A DNA stretch of 64,000 nt from Leptotrichia sp. HSP-342 (GCF_041199995.1 NZ_CP165646.1:2330388-2394387); one strand, 5' to 3'. Shown: positions 17,665 through 26,627, counted from the stretch's first letter. The notes: generated by a model from the sequence alone, not told the origin. Translations and numbers: made by a program.

Positions 17665-19068
17665 TCAATTTTCAAATCCAAAACTAATCTCAGTTCCTTT
17701 ATTACCAGTCTTTATATCCAGATTCCCATAAAGTTTCTCTTTCACAAGACTTTTAACTATTTGCAGTCCAATGCTTCCTTTTTCAAAATCTCTTTCATCC
17801 ATTCCTATTCCATTATCACTTATGGAAATACGGGATTTTATTTCCCCTCTTTTCACTTTTATTATTATTTGTCCTTTAGTTTTTCCTTTAAAGGCATGCT
17901 TTATACAATTTTCTACAAGTTCGTTTACTATCAAGGCTATTGTTGTTGCCTTATCTGAACTTATTTCAAAGTTGTCTCCAATGACATCTATTTTAAGTTT
18001 CAGATGCCCGTCTAAATTCTCTCTCACTGAATTTTTCAGAATCTTATTTATAACTTCCTTTATTTCAAGCTCATCAAATCCATTCTGTGCAAGCAGTTCA
18101 TGAGTAACTGAAATACTTAAAATCCTATTTATACTATCACTAAATGCAGCCTTTACAGCTTTATCATCAGTCTTTCTAGCCTGTATTCTAAGTAAACTTG
18201 CTATTGTCTGCAAATTGTTCTTTACTCGATGGTGTATTTCCTTTATTGCAACAGATTTTAGAACTAATTCCTTTTCCTTCACTTTAATTTCAGTAATATC
18301 TTTTATAAATAAGACTACATTTTTAACGCTCTTTGTTTCCTTTACTAATATATATTCAAGACTAAGAACCATATTTGATATATTTATATCAGATCTTTTA
18401 TTTACTTTTCCACTTAGCACATCTTCAAATTCAACATTATCAATTACAATATTATCAAATTTTTCTCCAAGGAAAGAATCCTTATAGCCAATTTTTCTGT
18501 AAACATATTTTGCTCTGGAATTAGCATATATGCATATACCTTCCTCGTTAAAGATTATAATTCCATCATTTATATAGTCAATAATTTTCCGCTCTCGCAT
18601 CATTCCAACAGAACTCATAAGTATATCATCAGTTGCATTGTTCAAAAAGCTCAGTCCCTTGCCGATATTTTCCTCATTCATTCTTTCTTCAACTATAAGA
18701 ACGGCTATTATTTTTCCATCCTGTTCATCACTTCTTATAGGTACTACATTTTGTGTTACACTTTTATTTTCTTGCGTCAACGCCTTATAATCTCTTGATG
18801 GATGCCCAGTTTCAAGAGTTCTAAGTACAGCTGGTTCATTTTTCCTATAGGCAAATTTTCCTACTACACTTTGAGTATAGCTTGATCCTATTCTTGGTTT
18901 TGCCTCAGCAACTACAATTGCTGTATCTCTATTTTCTGTCATGCAGTCTATAAATACATCTGCCTTTAGAAGTTTACTCATTACAGGCAGCCCTTCACAT
19001 ATTTTTTCCAGCTTTTCAATATCTTTATTTGAAAGTTGCGTATATTGTCTACATATCGTTCTAAGCAT
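17665..19068 (-). CDS. eutW: Ethanolamine sensor histidine kinase EutW
   Basis: EutW senses ethanolamine and phosphorylates EutV. An N-terminal GAF-like region (about residues 1-135) precedes a PAS domain (about 155-265) and a HisKA_2 box EIHHRVKNNLQTIASLLRIQ with the phospho-accepting His. The HATPase domain has VNELVENCIKHAF and ISDNGIGMDE. No membrane segment is visible, so it is cytosolic. I choose ATG 19068: GGAG lies six bases upstream, whereas the ATG at 19074 directly abuts it. The start overlaps the eutV stop by eight bases (ATGCTTAG). Confidence 0.94.
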   Translation of the reverse strand: MLRTICRQYTQLSNKDIEKLEKICEGLPVMSKLLKADVFIDCMTENRDTAIVVAEAKPRIGSSYTQSVVGKFAYRKNEPAVLRTLETGHPSRDYKALTQENKSVTQNVVPIRSDEQDGKIIAVLIVEERMNEENIGKGLSFLNNATDDILMSSVGMMRERKIIDYINDGIIIFNEEGICIYANSRAKYVYRKIGYKDSFLGEKFDNIVIDNVEFEDVLSGKVNKRSDINISNMVLSLEYILVKETKSVKNVVLFIKDITEIKVKEKELVLKSVAIKEIHHRVKNNLQTIASLLRIQARKTDDKAVKAAFSDSINRILSISVTHELLAQNGFDELEIKEVINKILKNSVRENLDGHLKLKIDVIGDNFEISSDKATTIALIVNELVENCIKHAFKGKTKGQIIIKVKRGEIKSRISISDNGIGMDERDFEKGSIGLQIVKSLVKEKLYGNLDIKTGNKGTEISFGFEN

Positions 19069-19639
19069 CTTCATCTCCAGATAAAATTATAATATCTGCT
19101 ATTTTTCCCATGTCACATCTTTTATTCATACTAAGCGTTCTTATGTATTCATATGCCTCATTTTCAGTAAAGTTTCTTGTTTTCATCAAAATACTTTTGG
19201 CAATATCAATTTTTTTTCTATCCTCCAGCTTCTGACTTGTTTTTAAATATTTTTTTTCCAGCTTTTCAAATTCTTCTTGCTTATTAAATATGATTTCAAG
19301 ATTAGGAATAAAGGATTTTTCATCAATGGGTTTTACTATATATCCTATTATTCCTATATTCTTGGCTTCTTCTATAAATTCCTTATTGGAATAGGCTGTG
19401 AGTAAAACAATACCTCTAGACAATTTTTCCTCTGTTATGACTTTTGCTGCTTTCAGTCCATCAAGTATCGGCATTTTGACATCCATTATTACAAAATCAG
19501 GTTTATATTTTCTGCTCTGCTCAATTGCATCAAATCCGTCTCCCGCCTGAGCGACTACATCATAATTTGCTTCTTTCAATATTTCACATATATCCATTCT
19601 TGTTATCGGCTCATCATCTACAACTATTATTTTTCTCAT
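19061..19639 (-). CDS. eutV: Response regulator EutV with ANTAR RNA-binding domain
   Basis: EutV is an antitermination regulator. The receiver domain (residues 1-120) has VVDDEP, the phospho-Asp in VIMDVKMP and the Lys of VKP. A coiled-coil linker (about 125-145) leads to an ANTAR domain (DIAKSILMKTRNFTENEAYE onward). In enterococci and Listeria, phosphorylated EutV binds paired hairpins that overlap terminators in eut leaders. A matching structure lies at 27742-27797 in this window. It is encoded between eutG and eutW. Confidence 0.95.
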   Translation of the reverse strand: MRKIIVVDDEPITRMDICEILKEANYDVVAQAGDGFDAIEQSRKYKPDFVIMDVKMPILDGLKAAKVITEEKLSRGIVLLTAYSNKEFIEEAKNIGIIGYIVKPIDEKSFIPNLEIIFNKQEEFEKLEKKYLKTSQKLEDRKKIDIAKSILMKTRNFTENEAYEYIRTLSMNKRCDMGKIADIIILSGDEDA

Positions 19640-19660
19640 CTTTTTTCCTTTTCCTCAAAT

Positions 19661-20779
19661 TTAATATAAATCTGTCAGTAGCTGCTTCATTTCTATTCTG
19701 CTAAATCTTCTTGGGTTTTCCCCAGTACACATATCATTTTCTATCTGATCAATTACGCTTTCCATTTCTGAAAAATATTGATCTTCAGGTATACCAAGCT
19801 CTCTTAAACTACCTGGTATTGACATTTTAGCAGCTCGCATTTTAATAGCTTTTGCTAAAATTTGTACTCCTTCTGCATCTTCCTTAGGTGCAAATCCCAA
19901 TGCTTCAGCAATTTCACGATAATATCTAGCCGCATTCTTATTTTGTGCATTAAACTCTATAACTTTTGGCATTATTATCGCATTAAGCCGTCCATGCGGT
20001 TTATGAAATCTTGCGCCTAGCGAATGTGCTATACTGTGGTTTATTCCCAGTCCTGCATTGCTAAATGCTACTCCTGCCATACATGAAGCAATCTGTAAAT
20101 CAATTCTTTCTCTTTCAAGTTCAGGATTTTCAAAGTTGCTTACTAAATCAGCAAAAACAGTTTTTATTGCTCCTATGGCAAGTGTATTTGTAAACAAGTT
20201 TCTAGATCTTGAAACGTAAGCTTCTATAGCATGTGTCAAAACATCCATTCCTGTATCCGCAATTATTGATGGCGGAAGAGTTTTTATAAACTCTGGATTT
20301 AAAATTGCTATATCAGGCAGCATTTCACTGTCACTTAGCGGTATTTTTTTGCTTTGAGTTGTAACAACTGCATAAGATGTTACTTCTGAACCTGTTCCAC
20401 TTGTTGTTGGTACTGCTATGAATTTAGGCTTTTTATATTCCCCCATTGCCTTTTTTATCTTATTTGTAAAATAAATCATTGATTTACAGGCATCTATCGG
20501 TGATCCTCCTCCTAGTGCTATTATGCAGTCAGGATCATAAGCACTAAGCTCAAGCATACCCTTTATAATTTCTTCATCTGTGGGATCTGGTTTAACATCC
20601 GAATATATTTTAGCATCTATTCCTCTTGATTTTAAGATATTTGTTATTCTATTCACTACTTTTAGTTTGACCATATTCTCGTCTGTTACTAAAAATACTT
20701 TTTCGATTTCCATTATTCTTAATATATCCAAAGAATTAGCACCATAATGAATATCCGGCTTTATTTGAAATAAACCCAT
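19661..20779 (-). CDS. eutG: Iron-type alcohol dehydrogenase EutG
   Basis: EutG reduces acetaldehyde to ethanol and regenerates NAD+ inside the microcompartment. It is a group III metal-dependent ADH: the NAD motif GGGSPIDACKSM, AVPTTSGTGSE, and metal ligands in DTGMDVLTHAIEAY and NHSIAHSLGARFHKPHGRLN. Length is 372 residues. The GTG at 20788 lies within the AAGGAAG ribosome site, so ATG 20779 is preferred. A 118-base gap upstream carries a diverged copy of an intergenic repeat. Confidence 0.93.
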   Translation of the reverse strand: MGLFQIKPDIHYGANSLDILRIMEIEKVFLVTDENMVKLKVVNRITNILKSRGIDAKIYSDVKPDPTDEEIIKGMLELSAYDPDCIIALGGGSPIDACKSMIYFTNKIKKAMGEYKKPKFIAVPTTSGTGSEVTSYAVVTTQSKKIPLSDSEMLPDIAILNPEFIKTLPPSIIADTGMDVLTHAIEAYVSRSRNLFTNTLAIGAIKTVFADLVSNFENPELERERIDLQIASCMAGVAFSNAGLGINHSIAHSLGARFHKPHGRLNAIIMPKVIEFNAQNKNAARYYREIAEALGFAPKEDAEGVQILAKAIKMRAAKMSIPGSLRELGIPEDQYFSEMESVIDQIENDMCTGENPRRFSRIEMKQLLTDLY

Positions 20780-20834
20780 TAAATCCACTTCCTTTCTATT
20801 GTGCTCTCAATCTTCATAATATTTAGCCAATAAA

Positions 20835-20896
20835 TCTAAATAGTCTAGAGTTGAGAAAATAGTTATTACTTTTAAATTTTATTCTAAAGTAATCTT
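20835..20896 (+). repeat. Diverged copy of dispersed intergenic repeat (third copy)
   Basis: The stretch GAGTTGAGAAAATAGTTATT through TTACTATAAT resembles, at roughly 70% by eye, the 3' half of the repeats at 31865-31968 and 49798-49903, in the same orientation. It occupies the gap between the small eut gene and eutG. Confidence 0.4.
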
Positions 20897-20897
20897 A

Positions 20898-21200
20898 CTA
20901 TAATTCCTTTATTTTGGATAATATTTTTCGGATTGTGTCAGAATCTGTAATTTTGTAATTTTTTACAAGTATTTCAATTACTTTCTTTTCCAAATCCTCA
21001 CAATCTCTTGTATTTTTTCTGATTTCATTTCCCGATGCAGAGTTTGACACGCCACAAGTCTTTTCGTATCTCACTTCTATTCCTTGTTCTCTGATCATGT
21101 CTTTTGCTCCGGGAGTAATAATCATATCAGCCTGAACCACCAGTTCCTTATCTTGAATATATTCAAAAAGATTTTTTACTGTTATCAATCTTTTTCCCAT
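20898..21200 (-). CDS. Small eut-operon protein of unknown function
   Basis: This 100-residue protein is not a shell or enzyme family I can name. The N-terminal half (ITVKNLFEYIQDKELVVQAD, then MIITPGAKDMIREQGIEV) resembles the short N-terminal segment found in EutT and in EutQ-related proteins, where a TPxAxxxxxxxGIE motif recurs. The C-terminal half (DLEKKVIEILVKNYKITDSD and onward) is helical and could be a targeting peptide. ATG 21200 follows AAAGGAG. It sits four bases after eutN, so it is part of the operon, probably a microcompartment accessory. Confidence 0.75.
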   Translation of the reverse strand: MGKRLITVKNLFEYIQDKELVVQADMIITPGAKDMIREQGIEVRYEKTCGVSNSASGNEIRKNTRDCEDLEKKVIEILVKNYKITDSDTIRKILSKIKEL

Positions 21201-21204
21201 TTTT

Positions 21205-21474
21205 TTACTCCTTTTCCGATTCCAAACTGTCTATTATTCCTACAATAGTCGCATCTACAGGAGTTTCAGCATCAAATACATGTCTTGCAGAACTTCCAGT
21301 AACAATTATTACCTTATCGCCCTGTCCAGCACCAATATAATCGGCTGCAACCATTTTTCTGCTTCCATGACCTTCACCTGTACCTTCCACTTCAACTACC
21401 ATAAGTTTTAGTCCTCTTAGCTTTTCATCCTTTCTTGTTGCCCAGACATTATCTACAACTTTTCCAATTAACAT
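21205..21474 (-). CDS. eutN: Microcompartment vertex protein EutN
   Basis: This CcmL/EutN-family pentamer caps the vertices of the shell. MLIGKVVDNVWATRKDEKLRG, the VAADYIGAGQGDKVIIVTGSSAR block and DATIVGIID are typical. Length is 89 residues. The ATG at 21474 follows GAGGA; the open frame further upstream starts with TTG and overlaps the preceding gene. One base separates the upstream stop from this start. Confidence 0.95.
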   Translation of the reverse strand: MLIGKVVDNVWATRKDEKLRGLKLMVVEVEGTGEGHGSRKMVAADYIGAGQGDKVIIVTGSSARHVFDAETPVDATIVGIIDSLESEKE

Positions 21475-21475
21475 G

Positions 21476-22120
21476 TTATTGTCCTCTTTCATAGCAAAGT
21501 TCAATGCTATTTTCTTTTATATAATCCATCGCAAGGGAAGTCACTTTAGATTTTGCATCAACTTCAAGTATCTGATTTTTTAATCCTAGCTTTCTAAGTC
21601 TGCTTTCTGTTACCAAACCTTTTAGATACACTTTTTCTTTAGCATCAAAAGCATTTTTCACTTCTGTTCTTTTCACAACCTTTATTCCAAATTCTTGAAC
21701 TTTTTTGACATATTCATCATAAAGGCTTATTAATGCAGCAGGTTTAGTATATTTTTTATATTCCAGCCCTTCTTCCACAAGCAGAACTTCTCCTTCATTA
21801 AAAAGAAATTCTGTTATGATACTTTTTTTCCCTTGTGAGAGATCAATTAAATCATTTATTCCAAGAGTTGATACAACAAGTCTCTTTTTATTTTCATTTT
21901 TTTCTATTTCTTCCCATGTACTGTCCAACTTTATGTTGTCTACAACTGATGTCTCTTTTTTAAGTTCATCCTTCAAGACTTCATCATTTCCTAAAAAAGC
22001 TGTTATTATTGATTTTTCAGGAGAATGTTTGATATTTTCAGATAAACTTTGATTTTCTCTTTTGGCAATTTCCTTTAATACTTCCCTTGCAAGCACTTCT
22101 ATTAAATCTTGAGTATCCAT
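21476..22120 (-). CDS. Ethanolamine utilisation protein of unknown function (eut_hyp type)
   Basis: This 214-residue protein fits the conserved but uncharacterised family found in non-proteobacterial eut operons next to eutN and the phosphotransacylase. The N-terminus (DTQDLIEVLAREVLKEIAKR) is an amphipathic helix typical of encapsulation peptides. A middle segment (RLVVSTLGINDLIDLSQGKK) looks like a Rossmann-type strand-loop, and two further alpha/beta units follow. ATG 22120 follows AGGAGATGA; a GTG seven codons earlier precedes that site. The biochemical function is unknown. Confidence 0.85.
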   Translation of the reverse strand: MDTQDLIEVLAREVLKEIAKRENQSLSENIKHSPEKSIITAFLGNDEVLKDELKKETSVVDNIKLDSTWEEIEKNENKKRLVVSTLGINDLIDLSQGKKSIITEFLFNEGEVLLVEEGLEYKKYTKPAALISLYDEYVKKVQEFGIKVVKRTEVKNAFDAKEKVYLKGLVTESRLRKLGLKNQILEVDAKSKVTSLAMDYIKENSIELCYERGQ

Positions 22121-22142
22121 TTCATCTCCTGCCCTTTTCACT

Positions 22143-22781
22143 TTAATCTTTTACAATGCTTCCAGTTACTCCTGAAGTATATCCACAAGCATTTGCTTCA
22201 TCAAAATCAATATGCATGCTCAATCTGAAACTGTCCTTTACTCTTATTAAAACATCATCAAATATTAATGGTCTGTCACTATGAATTTTTACTTTCACAG
22301 TTTCACCATCATTTACAGAAAATCTTTTTGCATCTTCACTTGTCATGTGTATATGTCTTCTTGCGACTATAAGCCCTTTATCCAACTGTATATATTTATC
22401 ACCTACACCTATAAGTATTCCTGGTGTCCCTTCAATTTTTCCACTTTCTCTTATTACTCCTTTGACTCCAATTTCACGGCAGTCAGTAAGTGATAACTCC
22501 ACTTGAGAAAAATTTCTGCATGGTCCTAATATTGCAACACTCGAAAATTCTCCTTTTGGTCCAATTACTCTGACTCTTTCCTTTGCGGCAAACTGTCCAG
22601 GCTGTGATAAATCTTTTACAGGTGTCAATTCATATCCTTCTCCAAAAAGTGCTTCCACGTGTTCTTTAGTAAGGTGCACATGACGACCTGATGCTTCCAC
22701 CATAAAGGTATCTTTTTTTTCTGTTGTCAGAATTTCCTGCAACTTATCTCTTATTATTCTCTCCAATTCATTTCTGTCCAT
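22143..22781 (-). CDS. pduL: Phosphate propanoyl/acetyltransferase, PduL type (EutD role)
   Basis: This enzyme converts acetyl-CoA to acetyl phosphate and recycles CoA inside the shell. It is the PduL family, not Pta: metal-binding His in ASGRHVHLTKEHVEALFG, LGPCRNFSQVELSLTDCREIG, ARRHIHMT and MHIDFDEANACG. The first about 20 residues (DRNELERIIRDKLQEIL) form the encapsulation helix. Length is 212 residues. ATG 22781 follows GGGAG. It lies between eutT and the unknown eut protein. Confidence 0.93.
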   Translation of the reverse strand: MDRNELERIIRDKLQEILTTEKKDTFMVEASGRHVHLTKEHVEALFGEGYELTPVKDLSQPGQFAAKERVRVIGPKGEFSSVAILGPCRNFSQVELSLTDCREIGVKGVIRESGKIEGTPGILIGVGDKYIQLDKGLIVARRHIHMTSEDAKRFSVNDGETVKVKIHSDRPLIFDDVLIRVKDSFRLSMHIDFDEANACGYTSGVTGSIVKD

Positions 22782-22801
22782 AATATCTCCCAATTCAGAG
22801 C

Positions 22802-23587
22802 TTATGATTTATAATCTCCGTTATTTGCTTTTAACATCATCAAGTACAATATACTGCTCAGACGGTTTAGTGCCTTTAGCATGTCTACTCTTTCCGTCTT
22901 CCCTTCCTTATAAAAAGCATCTACTGCAGCAACTTCACACTCTCTTGACAAAGCTCTAAGACAGTTTATATCAATGACTGTTTCATCAAAGTCAGCATTT
23001 ATTTCAAAGAGATGTCCTGTTTTGTAATATTTAATTGTATTATGAGTTATATCTTTTAACGTATCAATGTCATATCCAAGAACATCTCTTTCCTGAAACG
23101 GTGTATCAGTCATTTCACTTATAAACAAATCTCTTACAAATCTGTATGCCTGTGCAAAGTCACTTTCCAATTTTTTATTCTTTTCATATTTTTTCCAGTA
23201 TCTTATTACCTCAGCCTGCAAAATATCAAACTTACCTCGTAAAACAATTCTCTTATGATTTTTTACAACAAGTTCATTTCCAAACAGTTGAGTCATAAAT
23301 TCAGGCTTTTTATCATAAGTTGCTCCTGTAATATAGTCTTTATACTGTCTTTTTGGAGGGGCTTTTTCTTCGGAAGTATTTGCTTGAGAGTCTTTAACTT
23401 TGTTTACATTGTCTGATTCGCTATTCACAACTTGATCCTGTGATCTTTTTATTCTAAAATCAATTTTTTTTACATTTAAAAACTCTCTTGCTGACGGTGT
23501 AAGGATGTCTTTTTCAGTTATATGTACTTTTTCAAGCTGCCCTTCCTTATCTAATTTTCTAAGCATTCCTTCTGTTATAACAGGCAT
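22802..23587 (-). CDS. eutT: Ethanolamine utilisation cobalamin adenosyltransferase EutT
   Basis: EutT makes adenosylcobalamin for EutBC. The N-terminal VITEGMLRKLDKEGQLEKVH and ILTPSAREFLNVKKIDFRI are typical of EutT; the C-terminal helical domain ends with LNRLSSILYLMMLKAN, akin to the PduO-fold signature. Length is 261 residues. The Cys-rich metal motif described for the Salmonella enzyme (HX11CCX2C) is not found; the only Cys are in INCLRALSRECE. A metal-independent enzyme is therefore likely. Confidence 0.9.
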   Translation of the reverse strand: MPVITEGMLRKLDKEGQLEKVHITEKDILTPSAREFLNVKKIDFRIKRSQDQVVNSESDNVNKVKDSQANTSEEKAPPKRQYKDYITGATYDKKPEFMTQLFGNELVVKNHKRIVLRGKFDILQAEVIRYWKKYEKNKKLESDFAQAYRFVRDLFISEMTDTPFQERDVLGYDIDTLKDITHNTIKYYKTGHLFEINADFDETVIDINCLRALSRECEVAAVDAFYKEGKTERVDMLKALNRLSSILYLMMLKANNGDYKS

Positions 23588-23604
23588 TTTTTATCACACC
23601 CTAT

Positions 23605-25071
23605 CTATTTTTTTATAATTCCGTCCAATACTTTTCTTATGATATCTTCAATTTCATTTTCGTTCACTCGTGAATTATCAACTGAGTATGTATTTACACA
23701 TGAACCTTCTTCTTTCAATTCTTCCAGTTCCTTTGTACCATAAGCTACTCTTCTAATGTTTATAAGGTTTAATGGTCCAATATTGTCAGAAGTTGCACTT
23801 CCTCCAACAGTTCCACATCCTAATGTAAATGCAGGTAAAAGATTAGTTGTTGCTCCTACTCCTCCAAGTGCCGCAGCTGTATTTACAAGTAGTCTTGACA
23901 CAGGTTTTTTCAATGAAAATTCTCTTACGATATTTTCGTTATTTGTGTGCATTGACATTGTATGTCCAATTCCTTCATTTTCAAGAATTTCTATACATTT
24001 TTCACATGCTTTTTCCCAAGTTTCTTCTGTATAAAATCCTAATACAGGACATAATTTTTCTCTTGAATATGGATTTAAATGAGAAACTTCTGTTTCTTCA
24101 GAAACAAGTACTTTTGTAGTTGTAGGAACTGTTATTCCTGCCATTGCAGCTATATATAAAGCTGTTTTCCCAACTATTTTTGGATTCATTGTGTTGTTTG
24201 CACGCATAAGGATGCTTCCAACTTTATTTCTTTCATCTTTGTTAAGGAAGTATGCTCCTTGTCTTTTCAGTTCATCTACTACTTGATTTTTAATTACTTC
24301 TTCTGTAACTATTGATTGTTCTGAAGCACAAATTACTCCATTATCAAAAGTTTTACTGTCAATAATTCTTTTAACGGCTTTTCTTATATCAGCACTTCTT
24401 TCAATAAACGCAGGTCCATTTCCAGGTCCTACTCCTATTGCAGGTGTTCCTGAACTGTAAGCAGCTTTTACCATTGCTTCTCCACCTGTTGCAAGAATTA
24501 ATGAAGTCTTTTTATGTTTCATAAGTTCTTGTGTAGCTTGTAATGTAGGTGTTTTTATAACTCCAATAAGTCCTTTTGGAGCACCTTTTCTTTCAGCAGC
24601 TTTTATCAAGTATTCTGCAGTCTTAATTATACAGTCCTTTGCATTTGGGTGAGGACTTACAATTACTGCGTTTCCTGCCTTTAATGCTATCATTATTTTA
24701 TAAATTGTTGATGAAGTAGGATTTGTTGATGGAATCAAGGCTGCAATTATACCCATTGGAACTCCTATTTCAGTTATTCTTTTTTCCTTATCATCAAGAA
24801 TTATCCCTTTTGTCTTCTGATCTTTTATAGCTTCATATACTCCTATTGAAGCAAGTCTATTTTTTAGAACTTTGTCTTCCCAACGTCCAAATCCTGTTTC
24901 TTCATTAGCAAGTTTTGCTAGCTCAACTTCATGTTTTTGAGCTTCTTCACAGATTTCCCTTACTATTTCATCAATTTGACCTTGCGAGAACTGACTATAT
25001 TCTTCAAATGCTTTACTTGCGCTATTTAATAAATCTCTTACTTCTTGTATTGATTGTAAATCTTTATCCAT
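23605..25071 (-). CDS. eutE: CoA-acylating acetaldehyde dehydrogenase EutE
   Basis: EutE oxidises acetaldehyde to acetyl-CoA with NAD+. The aldehyde dehydrogenase fold shows the catalytic Cys in FDNGVICASEQS, the nucleotide region GVGPGNGPAFIE, and ALGGVGATTNLLPAFTLGCG. Length is 488 residues. The C-terminus (NENEIEDIIRKVLDGIIKK) is an amphipathic helix after a flexible linker, so here the targeting peptide seems to be C-terminal. ATG 25071 follows AAAGGA. It lies downstream of eutM copy 1. Confidence 0.96.
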   Translation of the reverse strand: MDKDLQSIQEVRDLLNSASKAFEEYSQFSQGQIDEIVREICEEAQKHEVELAKLANEETGFGRWEDKVLKNRLASIGVYEAIKDQKTKGIILDDKEKRITEIGVPMGIIAALIPSTNPTSSTIYKIMIALKAGNAVIVSPHPNAKDCIIKTAEYLIKAAERKGAPKGLIGVIKTPTLQATQELMKHKKTSLILATGGEAMVKAAYSSGTPAIGVGPGNGPAFIERSADIRKAVKRIIDSKTFDNGVICASEQSIVTEEVIKNQVVDELKRQGAYFLNKDERNKVGSILMRANNTMNPKIVGKTALYIAAMAGITVPTTTKVLVSEETEVSHLNPYSREKLCPVLGFYTEETWEKACEKCIEILENEGIGHTMSMHTNNENIVREFSLKKPVSRLLVNTAAALGGVGATTNLLPAFTLGCGTVGGSATSDNIGPLNLINIRRVAYGTKELEELKEEGSCVNTYSVDNSRVNENEIEDIIRKVLDGIIKK

Positions 25072-25122
25072 AGTTTGTCCTTTCTATAAATAATCACTGT
25101 TATCTGATTACTTTAAGTTCTC

Positions 25123-25419
25123 TTATTCACCCTCAACTATTCTTGCTTTAGGCAATATAGCCTCAATTTCAGTATGAGGACGAGGAATTACGTGAATTGA
25201 AATCAATTCTCCTACTCTTTCAGCCGCTGCAGCTCCTGCATCTGTTGCAGCCTTAACTGCTCCTACATCTCCTCTTACTAATACTGTTACTAATCCTCCA
25301 CCTACGTGTTCTTTTCCGATTAAAGTAACATTTGCAGCTTTTACCATCGCATCTGCAGCTTCTACTGCTGCTACCAATCCTTTTGTTTCAATCATTCCTA
25401 ATGCATTTAATGTTGCCAT
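25123..25419 (-). CDS. eutM: Microcompartment shell protein EutM (copy 1)
   Basis: This is a single BMC-domain hexameric facet protein. [20 protein letters not shown], the pore-lining [17 protein letters not shown] and the C-terminal [18 protein letters not shown] are canonical EutM/PduA features. Length is 98 residues, a few longer than copies 2 and 3 because of the tail ARIVEGE. At DNA level it is clearly more diverged from the other two than they are from each other. ATG 25419 uses an AGGAGGAAT formed by the last codons of the preceding gene. Confidence 0.96.
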   Translation of the reverse strand: MATLNALGMIETKGLVAAVEAADAMVKAANVTLIGKEHVGGGLVTVLVRGDVGAVKAATDAGAAAAERVGELISIHVIPRPHTEIEAILPKARIVEGE

Positions 25420-25421
25420 CT

Positions 25422-26177
25422 CTATTCCTCCTGATTATTTTTTATCAAAATTTCTATCAATTTTTTCTTTGGCATTGTCTTTATCTGGTTCCAAGTATAG
25501 CCAAGTTTAAGGTTATTTACCTTCGTTTTTAAGTCAGCTACCTTCATATCCTGATATTCTTTTCTCAATTTTTTTATTTCTTCTTCTTTTTTGGAAGTTT
25601 TCTTTAGTGAGATTTCTTTATTTTCCTGATTACCGTCATTTAATTCTGATTTTACTTCTTCTTTTTGAGGTACATCTTCCACTTTTTCTATTGTTTCAAT
25701 TTTTTCTGAAATTTCTTCAGATGCTTTTTCAAAAATCTCTTGAGCAGGCTCTTTTACTACTATATCCTCCATTTGTTCAACTATTGCCTCTTTTTTATCT
25801 GTATTCTCAACTATTGATTGTTCTTCTATTTTCTCTTCTAGAGTTTCTTCAATAACTTTTTCTTCAGATTTTTCTTGGACAACTGTCTTTTCATCTGATT
25901 TTTTTCCATTATCACTTATTAGGATTTTCTTCGTTTCAGTAGCCACTCTTGCAATAACATTGCTACTCAGGAAATTGCCAAGTCTTTTAGCACTTTCAAC
26001 GGCGGCATCCACAGCGGCATTTACAGCAGCAACATCTCCCATCACTTCAATGGTTACAATTCCACCTTTTACATAGTAATAGTTTGTCAATGTTACATTA
26101 GCAGCTTTCAATGCAGCATCGGCAGCCTCTATTGCCGTTACAAGTCCCCGTGTTTCCACATATCCGTACGAATCCAT
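25422..26177 (-). CDS. BMC-domain shell protein with acidic linker and C-terminal helical domain (EutK-like)
   Basis: The N-terminal about 85 residues are a BMC domain ([20 protein letters not shown], then [18 protein letters not shown]). Residues about 90-205 are a highly charged, Glu- and Lys-rich, low-complexity linker. The last about 45 residues ([20 protein letters not shown] onward) form a compact helical module resembling Rho-N/SAP-like DNA-associated folds. EutK of enterics also joins a BMC domain to a C-terminal helix-turn-helix, but without this long linker. Length is 251 residues. It is translationally linked to eutP (TAAATG). Confidence 0.85.
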   Translation of the reverse strand: MDSYGYVETRGLVTAIEAADAALKAANVTLTNYYYVKGGIVTIEVMGDVAAVNAAVDAAVESAKRLGNFLSSNVIARVATETKKILISDNGKKSDEKTVVQEKSEEKVIEETLEEKIEEQSIVENTDKKEAIVEQMEDIVVKEPAQEIFEKASEEISEKIETIEKVEDVPQKEEVKSELNDGNQENKEISLKKTSKKEEEIKKLRKEYQDMKVADLKTKVNNLKLGYTWNQIKTMPKKKLIEILIKNNQEE

Positions 26178-26627
26178 TTATTTATCACCTTCTAACTGCC
26201 CGTTATCATCTTCCAGATATTTGACAAGCTCTTCAATTCCTTTATTTTCATAAGAACTTACAACAAAAACTTTTTGGGCTCCTGCATTTTCTAATATTTC
26301 ACAAGCTCTTTCCACATCTCCACCCAAATCAGATTTTGTTACAATTCCAATTACAGGTTTTGTAAAAGCTGTGGAAAATCCTGGCGGAAAAACATTATGC
26401 TCCTCATTACACGCCTGTACCATTCCTATAACATCACAGTCATACGAACTTATAATCAAAGCCTTGTAAAGCATTCTATTTTCCATATATTCACCAGGCG
26501 TATCTAAAATATCATCAGAATACTTTAACATCTGTGTTTTTTCATATTGTATATCCAGACCGTGTATTCTTTGAGTCAATGTTGTCTTACCGCACATTGA
26601 TTTTCCTATTAAAAGTATCTTTTTCAA
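26178..26627 (-). CDS. eutP: EutP/PduV-family GTPase
   Basis: This small Ras-like P-loop protein is found in eut and pdu operons. G1 is GKSMCGKTT, G3 DTPGEY, G4 TKSD and G5 SSYEN. Length is 149 residues. Some EutP proteins are reported to have acetate kinase activity, and PduV has been linked to microcompartment positioning; neither role can be decided here. It is tightly packed between eutS and the EutK-like gene, with gaps of two bases or none. Confidence 0.92.
   Translation of the reverse strand: MKKILLIGKSMCGKTTLTQRIHGLDIQYEKTQMLKYSDDILDTPGEYMENRMLYKALIISSYDCDVIGMVQACNEEHNVFPPGFSTAFTKPVIGIVTKSDLGGDVERACEILENAGAQKVFVVSSYENKGIEELVKYLEDDNGQLEGDK

Noticed and set aside
25607..25855. Plus-strand frames opposite the acidic linker and other eut genes
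   Set aside because: Shadows of the real minus-strand genes: Leu- and Phe-rich, no ribosome sites, and opposite to a clear protein.
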